Source: Idiomarina seosinensis
GTDB lineage: Bacteria; Pseudomonadota; Gammaproteobacteria; Enterobacterales; Alteromonadaceae
NCBI RefSeq assembly: GCF_003987275.1
Contig: NZ_PIQF01000004.1
Location: 1-64,000, forward strand
DNA: 64,000 bases
Direction: 5' to 3'
The notes below the pieces were generated by a model that did not search any database, was not told where the DNA came from, and worked only from the letters and a program-made list of their open reading frames with translations. This document shows positions 35,301 through 43,897 of this stretch, one piece after another. The position numbers were made by a program, and so were the translations under genes. Position 1 is the stretch's first letter; each line of letters starts with the position of its first letter.

Positions 35301-35785
35301 GCAATATTGCTGCTAAAAATGGCAAAGGCATCAACAGCGGAGGCTGGAAGCATGCCAGTGCTTATTACATAGGACTGTTACTGCTGAACTTGCAGCAACC
35401 GACGCGGCTTGCAATCATCTCGAAAGGCGGATGCCGACTACAGGTAGCTCCGGTGCCGGCAGAGTTGGCTGTACAACAACTTGAGCAATTACTGGAGCTG
35501 GTGGAGTTATCGGTGCAACGACCGCAACCAATGCATCTGGATGTCGCCATGACTTGGCTAACTGCGATAGACAAGAATGAACAAGATGAACAGTTAGCGC
35601 ATGACGCCGCTCGAAAAAAATACGAGGAAGATGGCTTTAATGATCCGGCGCTGGCGACCCAAAGTGATTACTGTGGTCGTGTTGCCGAAAATTATGACGC
35701 GATTGCAGCGTCACTGCATTTTAGGCGCTTTATCGACGAGCTTTATGATCCCATGCGGTTAACTCTGGTGGCGGAGGCAAAATAA
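32324..35785 (+). CDS. recC: RecBCD exonuclease V subunit RecC
   Basis: The 1153-residue RecC scaffolds RecBCD and scans DNA for Chi. The N-terminal inactive helicase fold is recognisable by VQSNGIAQWLKINLA and PARFQWKAYRAVLG, later FGISSLPQQMLQVLDA, MPMRAIPFKYVCVLGMNESDYPR and the C-terminal inactive nuclease-like region. The GTG at 32324, nine bases after AAAGGAG, is the better start; a TTG at 32318 is too close to that site. The stop overlaps the recB ATG by one base, and recC-recB-recD form one operon. Confidence 0.96.
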   Translation: MSELTSGFIVAHGHRLEDLTDVAVTFTQNYPLPPLEQETVLVQSNGIAQWLKINLAQANGIAAMIDVTLPARFQWKAYRAVLGNDIPKTSPFDKDRLTWRLMRILPELIKHNPHFAPLKHYTSDDHDGRKLYQLSGRLADLFDQYAVYRADWLDSWVRGNDIMEQGQPVDSEQLWQPELWRAVSNDIGIDDYWNNRAELHQRFIDTAQALSERPDGLPPRVVVFGISSLPQQMLQVLDAIKGYTQILLCVHNPSQYHWADIVDGKEALRQAVRASSRLRHKPDLPEEPNDDELHQLAHPLLASWGKQGRDYIRLLDLYDETLAKQEAFNTIKLELFEPHPTDHLLAQLQDDILNLRPLQETRELWPKPTATDKSIRFQVCHSPQRELEVLHDQLLDAFANDPQLKPRDIMVMLPDVNTYAPYIDAVFGRYQSRFGDRDPRAIPYTIADQGERHQRPLMIALELLLQVDQLRFTQTDLFNLLSVPAVQQRFDIGDDDLPQLKRWVKDAGARWGLNGLQREQFFMPADEQTNSWWFGLKRMIAGYAMGELSADDTGDGSPWADVEPYTEVAGLSAALVGCLADLVRTLEQWWQRAQGTQTLPEWVAQGEWLLGQFFADEDDSDRLLLAKLSDELYQLRDICVESDNESALRLPIFKDAWLERVDQQNLNQRFLAGAVNFATLMPMRAIPFKYVCVLGMNESDYPRTTPRVDFDLMTDRYRPGDRSRRDDDRYLFLEAMLSARDCFYLSWVGYSAKDNSERTPSVLVAQLRDHLAQGWDVDIDTLTVEHKLQPFNPAYFNQQSVEYFTYANEWSRAYQGVVGKSTTTAQATTEHELDRTLSINDLKRFIEEPARLYFNWKLDTYFSRKSEDLDDSEAFIMDSLQNWTLTSRLIDAGKTALLTGAGTEATLLKELNRLKREGALGIGAIAEQNGLHLLEQSQEILETYQQSIAGYSGVNQFPLEVGFEHQGLVIDDTVTGVHTTDNGDRLWVVTSASNIAAKNGKGINSGGWKHASAYYIGLLLLNLQQPTRLAIISKGGCRLQVAPVPAELAVQQLEQLLELVELSVQRPQPMHLDVAMTWLTAIDKNEQDEQLAHDAARKKYEEDGFNDPALATQSDYCGRVAENYDAIAASLHFRRFIDELYDPMRLTLVAEAK

Positions 35786-38700
35786 TGAACCATGTGTTGT
35801 CTCATACGTTAGAGAACCCGCTCGACTTTCCGCTGAGCGGTAGCCGTCTGATTGAAGCAAGTGCTGGTACCGGAAAAACTTACACCATTGCCGCGCTTTA
35901 TGTACGTCTGGTGATTGGGCATGGGTCCAGCGAAACCAGCTTTGAACGTGAATTAGTGCCGAAAAACATCTTGGTGATGACCTTTACCAAAGCCGCCACT
36001 GAGGAGCTAAGCGATAGAATTCGAGCCCGTTTAGCGGAGGCTGCTGCCTATTTTCGAGATCCTGAGTCAGTGCAGAGCGACCCATTTTTGGCCAGTTTGC
36101 GAGAGGACTGCGTTAAACAGCAGCAGAATCTGATGCATTTAGCGCGACTGCTGGACTTAGCCTCGCAGTCAATGGACGAAGCTGCGGTAAAAACGATCCA
36201 TGGCTGGTGTCAGTCGATGCTTAAAGAACATGCTTTTGCTAGTGGGAGTCTGTTCAGCCAGGACGTTGAAACTGACAATGAAGAGCTGCGCCTGCAGGCG
36301 GCCGAAGATTACTTTCGACGATTTATTTACCCGGCAGACGCCGAGCTAAGTGCCCGGTTGTTGGAGGACTTTAAGTCACCGGAAGCGTTATTAGGACTTA
36401 CCTACAGTTTGAGCAAAAGTGGCCAGGCACCGATGGATGGTGATTTGCACAGCTTACTGGAAGAGGCAGAAAGCGCGCATAAGCAACGAATGGCTACAAT
36501 AAAGCAAGAAATTGGCCCTATCGTGCAAGATTTGATTGTTCAAGCCTCTCAGGTTAAGGGGGTGGCCACTAAGCTCAAACAATTCCAGAAATTTGCGGAC
36601 TGGTGCGCGGATCCTGAGTTGGTTGAACCTGATGCCACAGCCGCTAACTGGAAAAATATCAGCACTGACGAGTTGCAAAAATTTGCGGATACGAAACTTG
36701 GCGGTATGTCGGCCGAGTGGAACGCTTTGGGTGGGCTACAGGAACGCATAAAGCAAAGTAAGGTAAAGCAGCAGGAAGAACTGGCAAAAGTAAAACAACA
36801 TGCCGCCGCTTGGGTGAGCCACCGTTTTGCAGAGCTGCAAAATCAGCGCGCCGAAATGGGCCATGACGATATGCTGACGCGCTTACGTGATGCGTTGAAA
36901 GGCCCCAGCGGCGAAGCCTTGGCAGCGGCTATCCGGAAGCAGTATCCGGTAGCCATGGTAGACGAATTTCAGGATACGGATCCGGTACAGTACGAGATCT
37001 TTAACCGCATCTATAATCTGGCAGAGCCACACGCGGGAACCGGGATTTTTCTTATTGGTGATCCAAAACAGGCGATTTACAGCTTCCGAAACGCTGATAT
37101 CTACACCTATTTAAAAGCCCGCCGTGATACTGCAGGTCGGCACTACAATTTGGCACGAAACTTTCGGTCATCGCAGGCTATGGTCGACAGTGTAAATGTT
37201 CTGTTCGAGCGCGCAGAACAATTGCCGCGTGGAGCCTTTCTGTTTAAAACCGACAATGACAATCAGCTGCCCTTTAACCGAGTAGCAGCGAATGGACTTA
37301 AGCACACCTTTAAGCACTGTTTGTTATCCAGCAACCTTAAAACAGCCCCGGCATTGCTGTGGTCAGTATCCGATCAGGAACAGCGTAATAAAAATGATTT
37401 CTTCCGGGCAGCTGCGAATCATCATGCCAATCTCATGGCGTCACTGCTAAATGACCCACAAGCCGGTTATTACAATGGCGAAGGGCAGCTTGAGCAGCGG
37501 GTAAAAACCAGCGACATCGCCGTGTTGGTGAATAACTTTAACGAAGCCAATACGATTAAAAAGGCGTTAAGCGACCGTGGGCTGAAGAGTGTTTACCTGT
37601 CAGACCGGGAGTCGGTGTTTGCCCAGCGTGTCGCAAAGGATCTACTGGCGCTGATAAGCGCTTGTGCTGAGCCACGCGACCCGTCGCTGATACGCAGTGC
37701 GTTAGCCACTCAGTTACTTGGTCTGCCGTTGTCAGAGCTGGAGTATATCCACAGCGACGAACAGCAATGGGAACGGCGGGTCGAACAGTTTTTAAGTTAT
37801 CATGACCAGTGGCAGCGGCAGGGTGTATTGGCAATGCTGCAGAGCCTGCTGCATGACTATCAGGTACCGGCTAAATTGCTGGAAGACCGGATACAAGGCG
37901 AGCGACAACTCTCCGACGTATTGCACATTGCCGAACTGCTGCAACAACAAAGCATGGTGCTGGATGGAACTCCTGCGTTGGTTAATCACTTTGCTGAGCA
38001 AGTGAATGAGCGTCATGGTTTTGGCAGCAACAGCCGTACCCAGAGTGATGAGCAGCAACTGCGCCTGGAAAGCGACGATGAACTGATCAAAATTATCACC
38101 ATCCATAAATCCAAAGGTTTGCAGTATCCGTTGGTGTTCATGCCCTTTGCAGCTTACACCCAGGCGGAAGCCTACCGGGTAAAGCCACCTGCGGTATATC
38201 ACGAAGAAAATGGTCAGCTGCAAGTACTTTGGTCGAAAGACGACGACAATAAGCAGCGGCTAAGTGATGAAATACTAGCTGAAGACTTGCGTAAAATGTA
38301 CGTAGCGGTGACTCGTGCGCAATACGCCACTTTCATTGCTCTTGAGACAATGAAAGAGCATCGGAATAATCCCCTATTCTATTTGCTGAACGGTGGTGCA
38401 TCTCCCGCCGACGAACTGTACAACGAAGTCAGCGAACGTTGGCAACAGCCGGCGCACACACAGTTAACCCGGCTGGAAGACGACGAGCCTTTAGTTCGCG
38501 CGCTAGAGCAGGAGCAAACAACGCCGAAGCTGACACCACGTAGCATGCCTGCCGATCGCAAACTGGAACGCTGGTGGGTGGCCAGTTACAGTGCGCTCAA
38601 GTTCGAAGGAGCCGTGACAAAAAGTGAACAGGCACCGCAGTCGCCAGACGAAATGAATTTATTAGACGAGCGCGACGATGATGATATACAAGTAGCCAGT

Positions 38701-39459
38701 GCCGAGCAGCCGAGCCAGGACAGCATCCATCATCTTCCCAAAGGCGCGGGGCCGGGTACCTTTTTGCATAATTTGTTGGAAGAGTCGGCGAATATTGGCT
38801 TTGCGCAAATAGCGAATGACGCCGGTGAACGCTCAGAGTTGGTACAGCGGTTTTGTGTCAGCCCTTACTGGCAGGAACATCAAAATAGTCTGGAGCACTG
38901 GTTAGATGCTTATTTACATAGTGAGTTTCCGCTAAGCAACAATGATGACACCGTTAGTTTAAGTGTGCTGAACCAGTATAAAGCCGAGCCAGAGTTTTGG
39001 TTTGGTGCCAGCCAGGTCAATGCCCAAACGCTCGATGCGCTGGTCTGTGAACACATTCTTGTCGGGCATGAGCGACCTGCGCTGGAACCCAATCTACTAA
39101 ACGGTATGCTAAAGGGCTTTATCGATTTGGTGTTTGAAGTTAACGGTCAGTATTACGTCGCGGATTATAAATCCAACTGGTTGGGCGAAGACGATCATGC
39201 CTATACCGAGCAAGCCATGCGGCAGAAAATTTTACACAGTCGCTACGACCTGCAGTACGTGATTTACACGCTGGCGCTGCATCGTCTGTTAAAAGCACGT
39301 TTAGGTAATGAATACGACTACGATACCCATGTCGGTGGCGCCGTGTATCTGTTTTTGCGCGGGCACAGGGCCGAAACCAGCGGAGCCTTCTTTGACCGGC
39401 CACCGCGGCAACTTATCGAGCAGCTGGATACACTGTTTGCGGGTGAGGAACGGGTATGA
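35785..39459 (+). CDS. recB: RecBCD exonuclease V subunit RecB
   Basis: RecB is the 1224-residue 3'-5' helicase plus nuclease. Helicase motifs: SAGTGKTYTIAALYVRL (Walker A, ~27), MTFTKAATEELSDRIR, AMVDEFQDTDPVQYEIF, GDPKQAIYSFRNADI, NFRSSQAMVD, IITIHKSKGLQYPLVFMP and RKMYVAVTRA. The C-terminal nuclease has GMLKGFIDLVFE and the catalytic YYVADYKSNWLG (~1110-1135). No truncation is visible. It is coupled to recC and overlaps recD by 4 bases. Confidence 0.97.
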   Translation: MNHVLSHTLENPLDFPLSGSRLIEASAGTGKTYTIAALYVRLVIGHGSSETSFERELVPKNILVMTFTKAATEELSDRIRARLAEAAAYFRDPESVQSDPFLASLREDCVKQQQNLMHLARLLDLASQSMDEAAVKTIHGWCQSMLKEHAFASGSLFSQDVETDNEELRLQAAEDYFRRFIYPADAELSARLLEDFKSPEALLGLTYSLSKSGQAPMDGDLHSLLEEAESAHKQRMATIKQEIGPIVQDLIVQASQVKGVATKLKQFQKFADWCADPELVEPDATAANWKNISTDELQKFADTKLGGMSAEWNALGGLQERIKQSKVKQQEELAKVKQHAAAWVSHRFAELQNQRAEMGHDDMLTRLRDALKGPSGEALAAAIRKQYPVAMVDEFQDTDPVQYEIFNRIYNLAEPHAGTGIFLIGDPKQAIYSFRNADIYTYLKARRDTAGRHYNLARNFRSSQAMVDSVNVLFERAEQLPRGAFLFKTDNDNQLPFNRVAANGLKHTFKHCLLSSNLKTAPALLWSVSDQEQRNKNDFFRAAANHHANLMASLLNDPQAGYYNGEGQLEQRVKTSDIAVLVNNFNEANTIKKALSDRGLKSVYLSDRESVFAQRVAKDLLALISACAEPRDPSLIRSALATQLLGLPLSELEYIHSDEQQWERRVEQFLSYHDQWQRQGVLAMLQSLLHDYQVPAKLLEDRIQGERQLSDVLHIAELLQQQSMVLDGTPALVNHFAEQVNERHGFGSNSRTQSDEQQLRLESDDELIKIITIHKSKGLQYPLVFMPFAAYTQAEAYRVKPPAVYHEENGQLQVLWSKDDDNKQRLSDEILAEDLRKMYVAVTRAQYATFIALETMKEHRNNPLFYLLNGGASPADELYNEVSERWQQPAHTQLTRLEDDEPLVRALEQEQTTPKLTPRSMPADRKLERWWVASYSALKFEGAVTKSEQAPQSPDEMNLLDERDDDDIQVASAEQPSQDSIHHLPKGAGPGTFLHNLLEESANIGFAQIANDAGERSELVQRFCVSPYWQEHQNSLEHWLDAYLHSEFPLSNNDDTVSLSVLNQYKAEPEFWFGASQVNAQTLDALVCEHILVGHERPALEPNLLNGMLKGFIDLVFEVNGQYYVADYKSNWLGEDDHAYTEQAMRQKILHSRYDLQYVIYTLALHRLLKARLGNEYDYDTHVGGAVYLFLRGHRAETSGAFFDRPPRQLIEQLDTLFAGEERV

Positions 39460-41345
39460 CAGACACTACCTTGAACACGCTTTTTGACGAATTGCGCGAG
39501 TGGCGCGATGCCGGCTGGATACGCTCAATAGATCTGGCCTTTGTTGAGTTTTTGCAGCAAGCGGGAGAAGCTCGTAACGAAGTCTTGCTGGCAGCGGCAT
39601 GCGCCTCACATGAAGCTGGCCGCGGGCATACTAGTGTTAACATGAATGCGTTGCAGACCGAGCCGGAAAGCGTACTGAATTTACCCCCTGAAAACCGTTA
39701 CTCGCCAAACTGTACTGCTCCCGGGGGTTTGTTTCGGCAGTTTGGTGTTAATTTAGAAACCGCTTTAACCCAAAGCCACTGCGTAGATGTTGAAGGCAAC
39801 GGAAATCAACCACTGGTATTAACCGGCGGTAAACTGTATTTGCGTCGCTACTGGCAATACGAAGCTTTTATTGAGCGTGACTTACAGCTGCGTATGAGTG
39901 ACCGCCCCGTTACCAATGATGACTTGCTGAAAAGTACATTGGCGAAACTGTTTGGTCAGGCTGGCAATGGCAACAACGGCGACATTAACTGGCAGCGGGT
40001 GGCTTGCGCCAATACCGTGCGCAACCGTTTTAGTGTTATTACCGGTGGCCCCGGTACCGGTAAGACCTACACTGTGGTGCGCTTGCTAACGGCGTTGCAG
40101 CATCAGACCTTATTCCTTGGCTTACCGCCGTTGCGCGTGTCGCTGGCAGCACCTACGGGCAAGGCTGCCGCACGGCTCACCGAATCCATAGAAAGTGAGT
40201 TGGATACACTGCGCGGTGATGCAAAACTTGCCAGCCTGAAAGACGCGTTAGATTCAATAAAGCCCGAAGGTAAAACCCTGCACCGCTTACTGGGAGTAAA
40301 GCCGAATTCGCGCACTTTTAAACACCATGCCGACAACCCACTGCGTACTGACGTCGTCATTGTCGACGAAGCTTCCATGATAGACATTGAAATGATGACG
40401 GCACTGCTAAAAGCCACACCAAAACAGGCGCGGCTGGTGCTTATCGGCGATAAAGATCAGTTGGCTTCTGTAGAGGCTGGCGCGGTGCTCGGTAACTTGT
40501 GCAGCGGAGCTGACCAGGGATACTACCATACCGAAACGGCCCAATGGTTGCAGCAGGTAGCAGACATAGCTGATTTTCCGACAGAGTTAATTGACGACAA
40601 CGGCGAGCGACGTCTGCAACATGTTGTTAAATTCCGTAAAAGCTACCGCTTTTTCGGGCCTATTGCCGATCTTGCTAACGCCATTAACCGCCAGGATGAC
40701 GCGGCTGTGCAACAGGAGCTAGAGCAGGCCAGGAATGCGGACGATGAGCACTCGGTTCAGCTTTATGAGGTTAACAGTCTCGATGCTCCCGAATTTACAG
40801 AATTGGTGCGAGGCAGTCGCTCGAGTCCACGACTCGAGTCGTTTAACCATTTTGACGACTACGCCAAGGCGGTGCTGGATGCCAATACTGACTTCCAAAT
40901 CCTGACCGCCCTGCGCGAAGGACCCTGGGGCGTAAAAGCGGTTAACCAAAAAGTCGGCGACATACTCGGCGTAAACGCCAATAGTTGGTACGAAGGCCGG
41001 CCTGTGATGGTCACCAAAAACGATTACGGACTGAAGCTAAACAACGGGGATATTGGCATAGCCCTGAAAGACCCCGAACACGGCCATCTAAGGGTCGCCT
41101 TCCCTGATCAAGAGCACGGTGTGCGCTGGGTACTGCCAAGCCGCCTAACCCACATAGAAACCGTGTACGCCATGACCGTGCATAAATCTCAAGGCTCTGA
41201 ATTCAAACACACCGTGATGGTACTGCCCGACCACGACAGCCCAGTACTAAGCAAAGAGCTGCTGTATACCGGGATAACCCGGGCTAAGGAGCGGTTGAGT
41301 TTGGTGGGGATGTTTGCATTAGGACTAAACAGTAAAGCATGCTAA
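39456..41345 (+). CDS. recD: RecBCD exonuclease V subunit RecD
   Basis: RecD is the 629-residue 5'-3' SF1B helicase of RecBCD. It has the N-terminal RecB-contact domain, then VITGGPGTGKTYTVVRLL (Walker A, ~195), LAAPTGKAAARLTESI, TLHRLLGVKP, VVIVDEASMIDIEMM (motif II), LIGDKDQLASVEAGAVLG and the C-terminal YAMTVHKSQGSEF and LLYTGITRAKERL. It is the last gene of the operon. The next gene begins about 40 bases later and differs in base composition. Confidence 0.96.
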   Translation: MTDTTLNTLFDELREWRDAGWIRSIDLAFVEFLQQAGEARNEVLLAAACASHEAGRGHTSVNMNALQTEPESVLNLPPENRYSPNCTAPGGLFRQFGVNLETALTQSHCVDVEGNGNQPLVLTGGKLYLRRYWQYEAFIERDLQLRMSDRPVTNDDLLKSTLAKLFGQAGNGNNGDINWQRVACANTVRNRFSVITGGPGTGKTYTVVRLLTALQHQTLFLGLPPLRVSLAAPTGKAAARLTESIESELDTLRGDAKLASLKDALDSIKPEGKTLHRLLGVKPNSRTFKHHADNPLRTDVVIVDEASMIDIEMMTALLKATPKQARLVLIGDKDQLASVEAGAVLGNLCSGADQGYYHTETAQWLQQVADIADFPTELIDDNGERRLQHVVKFRKSYRFFGPIADLANAINRQDDAAVQQELEQARNADDEHSVQLYEVNSLDAPEFTELVRGSRSSPRLESFNHFDDYAKAVLDANTDFQILTALREGPWGVKAVNQKVGDILGVNANSWYEGRPVMVTKNDYGLKLNNGDIGIALKDPEHGHLRVAFPDQEHGVRWVLPSRLTHIETVYAMTVHKSQGSEFKHTVMVLPDHDSPVLSKELLYTGITRAKERLSLVGMFALGLNSKAC

Positions 41346-41387
41346 TTTCTAGGTAAGAAATTTCGTACAATCTTGAAGGTTAGAGCG

Positions 41388-42233
41388 GTGCCTATTTCTT
41401 TCAAAAATATTGCGATTAATAAAGCCTACACACGGCCTCAGTTAACTGATATATGGGGGCTAGGTGGGCCGCAAGCTATAGCTAGAGGCGTTTTCACGCC
41501 GGCTAATGCGAATATTATTATTCTGTTTGTGACCCATGATAAGCGTGACGACTCCACACCATATGATGATCATATATTAGGTGATGTTCTTTATTGGGAA
41601 GGAGAAAAAGGGCATTTAAATGACAAAAGAATAGCAAATGCTCACGTAAACGCTGATGAAGTTCATTTGTTTTACCGTGATCACCATCGCGACCCTTTCA
41701 CTTACTTGGGATTATTAACTTTAATCCAATTCAAAGAAAAAAAAGATAAACCGAGTGAATTTCAATTTCTAATAAACGAGTATGCGTTATTTGACGAAAA
41801 CGAATTAAAAGAACCCGGGATTGACCCCCAAACTTTTGTTTCAGAAACAAAACGGGAAATAATAATTAATGCTCGTTTGGGGCAACAGCATTTTCGAAGG
41901 CAGTTGATTCAGAGGTGGCAGTCATGCTCTGTTACAGGTATCAAGAAACAGGACGTACTTCTGGCGTCACATATTAAGCCATGGAGGTTGAGTTCTAATG
42001 GTGAAAAGCTCGACGCCTACAATGGTTTACTTCTAACTCCCGCATTAGACCTGTTGTTTGATAAAGGAATTGTTACCTTTAGACAAAATAAAAAGATAGT
42101 TCTCTCTAGTCAACTGGCCTCATGGGAATATCAGAAAATGGGAATCGATTCCGCTATGAAGTTGCGAGAGCTTCCTATTAGAACAAGTAACTACCTTGAG
42201 TATCATAGGGATGTTATTTTTAAGCATATTTAA
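41388..42233 (+). CDS. HNH endonuclease with N-terminal DUF3427-like domain
   Basis: The ~281-residue protein is visibly more AT-rich in codon use than recD before it. The C-terminal half is an HNH_2-type nuclease: CSVTGIKKQDVLLASHIKPW (Cys, His and PW, ~185-205) and NGLLLTPALDLLFDKG (Asn, Asp/His-equivalent positions ~220-235). The N-terminal ~130 residues (YTRPQLTDIWGLGG, then FVTHDK, GDVLYWEGEKGH, VHLFYRDHHRDPFTYLG) resemble, from memory, the DUF3427-type domain of SauUSI-like type IV restriction enzymes. A modification-dependent restriction role is therefore possible. The GTG at 41388 is spaced seven bases from AAGGT; a TTG at 41373 is less likely. Confidence 0.82.
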   Translation: MPISFKNIAINKAYTRPQLTDIWGLGGPQAIARGVFTPANANIIILFVTHDKRDDSTPYDDHILGDVLYWEGEKGHLNDKRIANAHVNADEVHLFYRDHHRDPFTYLGLLTLIQFKEKKDKPSEFQFLINEYALFDENELKEPGIDPQTFVSETKREIIINARLGQQHFRRQLIQRWQSCSVTGIKKQDVLLASHIKPWRLSSNGEKLDAYNGLLLTPALDLLFDKGIVTFRQNKKIVLSSQLASWEYQKMGIDSAMKLRELPIRTSNYLEYHRDVIFKHI

Positions 42234-42355
42234 AACAGTTGTTAAAAGTTAATAACTACAAATCAGCCGCAATACGCTCGCCTTACTGACCTTCAATTGC
42301 CCCACCCCGAAAATAGTTCTAATATACCCCCACTACCCAGTAACTTACTGATCTC

Positions 42356-43510
42356 ATGTCTTTTTCGTTTAAAAGCTTAAACCGTTTATTTGTCTTTCTA
42401 TTCGTTCTATTCACCGCTGTCAGCGTGCATGCTTCCGAAATCTTCACGATGGAATCTAAGCTCCTTGATGAAGGGATTACGGCGCGAGTTGCTTTGCCTG
42501 AAAGTTATAACCATTCAGACAGTTTTCAGTACCCGGTGCTGCTGGTTATGGACGGGTCAACCCAGTTTGAACATATAGCGGGTAACGTTAATTTTCTAAG
42601 TACATTTTCTATCGTGCCGGAAATGATGGTTGTTGGGATCAGCGCCAAGAATCGCCTAAAGCACTTTACCCATACCGAAATAGAAGGCTATGAAGGACGC
42701 TCTGGCGGTGCTGAGCAGTATACCCGTTTTTTAAGAGATGAACTTCTGCCTGAGTTACAAAACAAGTATAGAGTGTCGACTTACACGGTAGTCACTGGGC
42801 ACTCGCTGTCGGGACTGTACACCAGTTATCTGGCGACTCATCATTCGGACTTTATCAACGCTTCAATATCGGTGAGCCCAAGCCTTTGGTGGGATGAATT
42901 TACGCTTATAAAAGACATAAAATTGGCGAAACAAGAGTCAGAAAAGCCGCCGGTACGCTGGTTCGTTAGTATGGCGAATGAGCCCAATGAAATGGCAGAG
43001 AGCTATGAGCGTTTATTGAATGCGCTGGAAGCGAAGCCGGAATCGATTTTTAACTGGGAGTCAAAGCAGTTCCCCAACGAAACCCATGACAGCACGCCGC
43101 TAATTGGCAATGTGGAGGGGCTTAAATCGGTTTTTCGCGGCTTTAATGCAGTGCCGAACATCGAGATTAAGTCGTTGGATCAGTTGCAGGCGTTCTATGC
43201 TAATTACGACAAGGCTGTTGGTTATGACTTCCCTATGTCGGTTCATCAGTACAACGTCTATGGTCTAAAAGCCGCTTATGAAGGCAAAGTTGACTGGGGG
43301 CAGGCTATCCTCGAGAGGGGCGTCGAGGTATTCGACCAATCAGAAATCCTGTGGGACAGCCTGGCAACGGTTTATTCTATGAATGACAACAACGAAAGTG
43401 CGCTAAAAGCTTCGAATAAAGCCTTACACTTCGCACGCGAGCATCAGTCAAAATACATCAGTGAAATTGAAGCGCAGAATAGTGATCTGAAAAAGCAGAC
43501 AGAAAGATAA
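42356..43510 (+). CDS. Exported alpha/beta-hydrolase esterase with C-terminal TPR-like region
   Basis: The 384-residue product has a signal peptide (to VHASE, ~26) and an esterase-D/Fes-like alpha/beta hydrolase domain: PVLLVMDGSTQFEHIAGNV, the LPELQNKYRV helix, nucleophile elbow GHSLSG (~145), a probable acid in the FVSMANEPNEM region and the His in NETHDSTPL (~243). After ~300 the sequence forms helices of TPR type (WGQAILERGVEVFDQS, LATVYSMNDNNESALKASNKA). Relatives hydrolyse siderophore or small acyl esters, but no siderophore genes are nearby. It is preceded by a 120-base gap after the HNH gene. Confidence 0.85.
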   Translation: MSFSFKSLNRLFVFLFVLFTAVSVHASEIFTMESKLLDEGITARVALPESYNHSDSFQYPVLLVMDGSTQFEHIAGNVNFLSTFSIVPEMMVVGISAKNRLKHFTHTEIEGYEGRSGGAEQYTRFLRDELLPELQNKYRVSTYTVVTGHSLSGLYTSYLATHHSDFINASISVSPSLWWDEFTLIKDIKLAKQESEKPPVRWFVSMANEPNEMAESYERLLNALEAKPESIFNWESKQFPNETHDSTPLIGNVEGLKSVFRGFNAVPNIEIKSLDQLQAFYANYDKAVGYDFPMSVHQYNVYGLKAAYEGKVDWGQAILERGVEVFDQSEILWDSLATVYSMNDNNESALKASNKALHFAREHQSKYISEIEAQNSDLKKQTER

Positions 43511-43514
43511 ATTG

Positions 43515-43569
43515 TACATATTTATGTATATTATTTTGTTTGTAATTGCGTATGTTTTATGGCTATAAT
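43515..43569 (+). promoter_or_regulatory. yafNO promoter with upstream palindrome
   Basis: A consensus -10 TATAAT lies at 43564-43569. A candidate -35 TTGTAA is at 43540-43545 with an 18-base spacer, and the TGG just before the -10 region gives an extended element. Upstream, TACATA-TT-TATGTA (43515-43528) is a perfect 6-base palindrome that could be the autoregulatory operator of the antitoxin. No clear LexA box is seen, unlike the SOS-linked E. coli locus. Confidence 0.55.
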
Positions 43570-43603
43570 TTGGTCAATAGGTATAAAAGTGGTGAGGTAA
43601 AGT

Positions 43604-43897
43604 ATGAACACACAAACTATATTGGCTGAAAAAACGGTCTCTGCCAGTGACGTGCGCAAGCACCCCTGCCAGTATTTTGAGGCTGAGCCTGTGGCAGTAC
43701 TTTCCCACAATAAAACCGCTGGTTATATGGTGGGCGCAGAGTTATTTGAAGCTATGGTGCGCCAGTTGGAAGCCTGTAACCCTAAAGTAGAGTCCCTTTT
43801 TAGGCCGACGGCAGCGAGGCTAAAGGCTATTAGCGCCGAAGCAGAGAAGCTTTTAGCTGAAGCGAAAAAGTCTGATCTGGATGACTTTGAAGAGTGA
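43604..43897 (+). CDS. yafN: Antitoxin YafN (Phd/YefM fold)
   Basis: The 97-residue antitoxin's N-terminal ~60 residues follow the Phd/YefM DNA-binding pattern (ILAEKTVSASDVRKHPCQYF, EPVAVLSHNKTAGYMVGAELFEAMV). The C-terminal tail with FRPTAARLKAIS and the acidic DLDDFEE end matches E. coli YafN closely. It should neutralise YafO and repress its own promoter. The GAGG ribosome site is well placed. The stop overlaps the toxin start by 4 bases, as in most type II modules. Confidence 0.92.
   Translation: MNTQTILAEKTVSASDVRKHPCQYFEAEPVAVLSHNKTAGYMVGAELFEAMVRQLEACNPKVESLFRPTAARLKAISAEAEKLLAEAKKSDLDDFEE

Noticed and set aside
43515-43528. LexA box in front of yafNO
   Set aside because: The palindrome is TACATA-TT-TATGTA, which lacks the CTGT...ACAG ends required for LexA.
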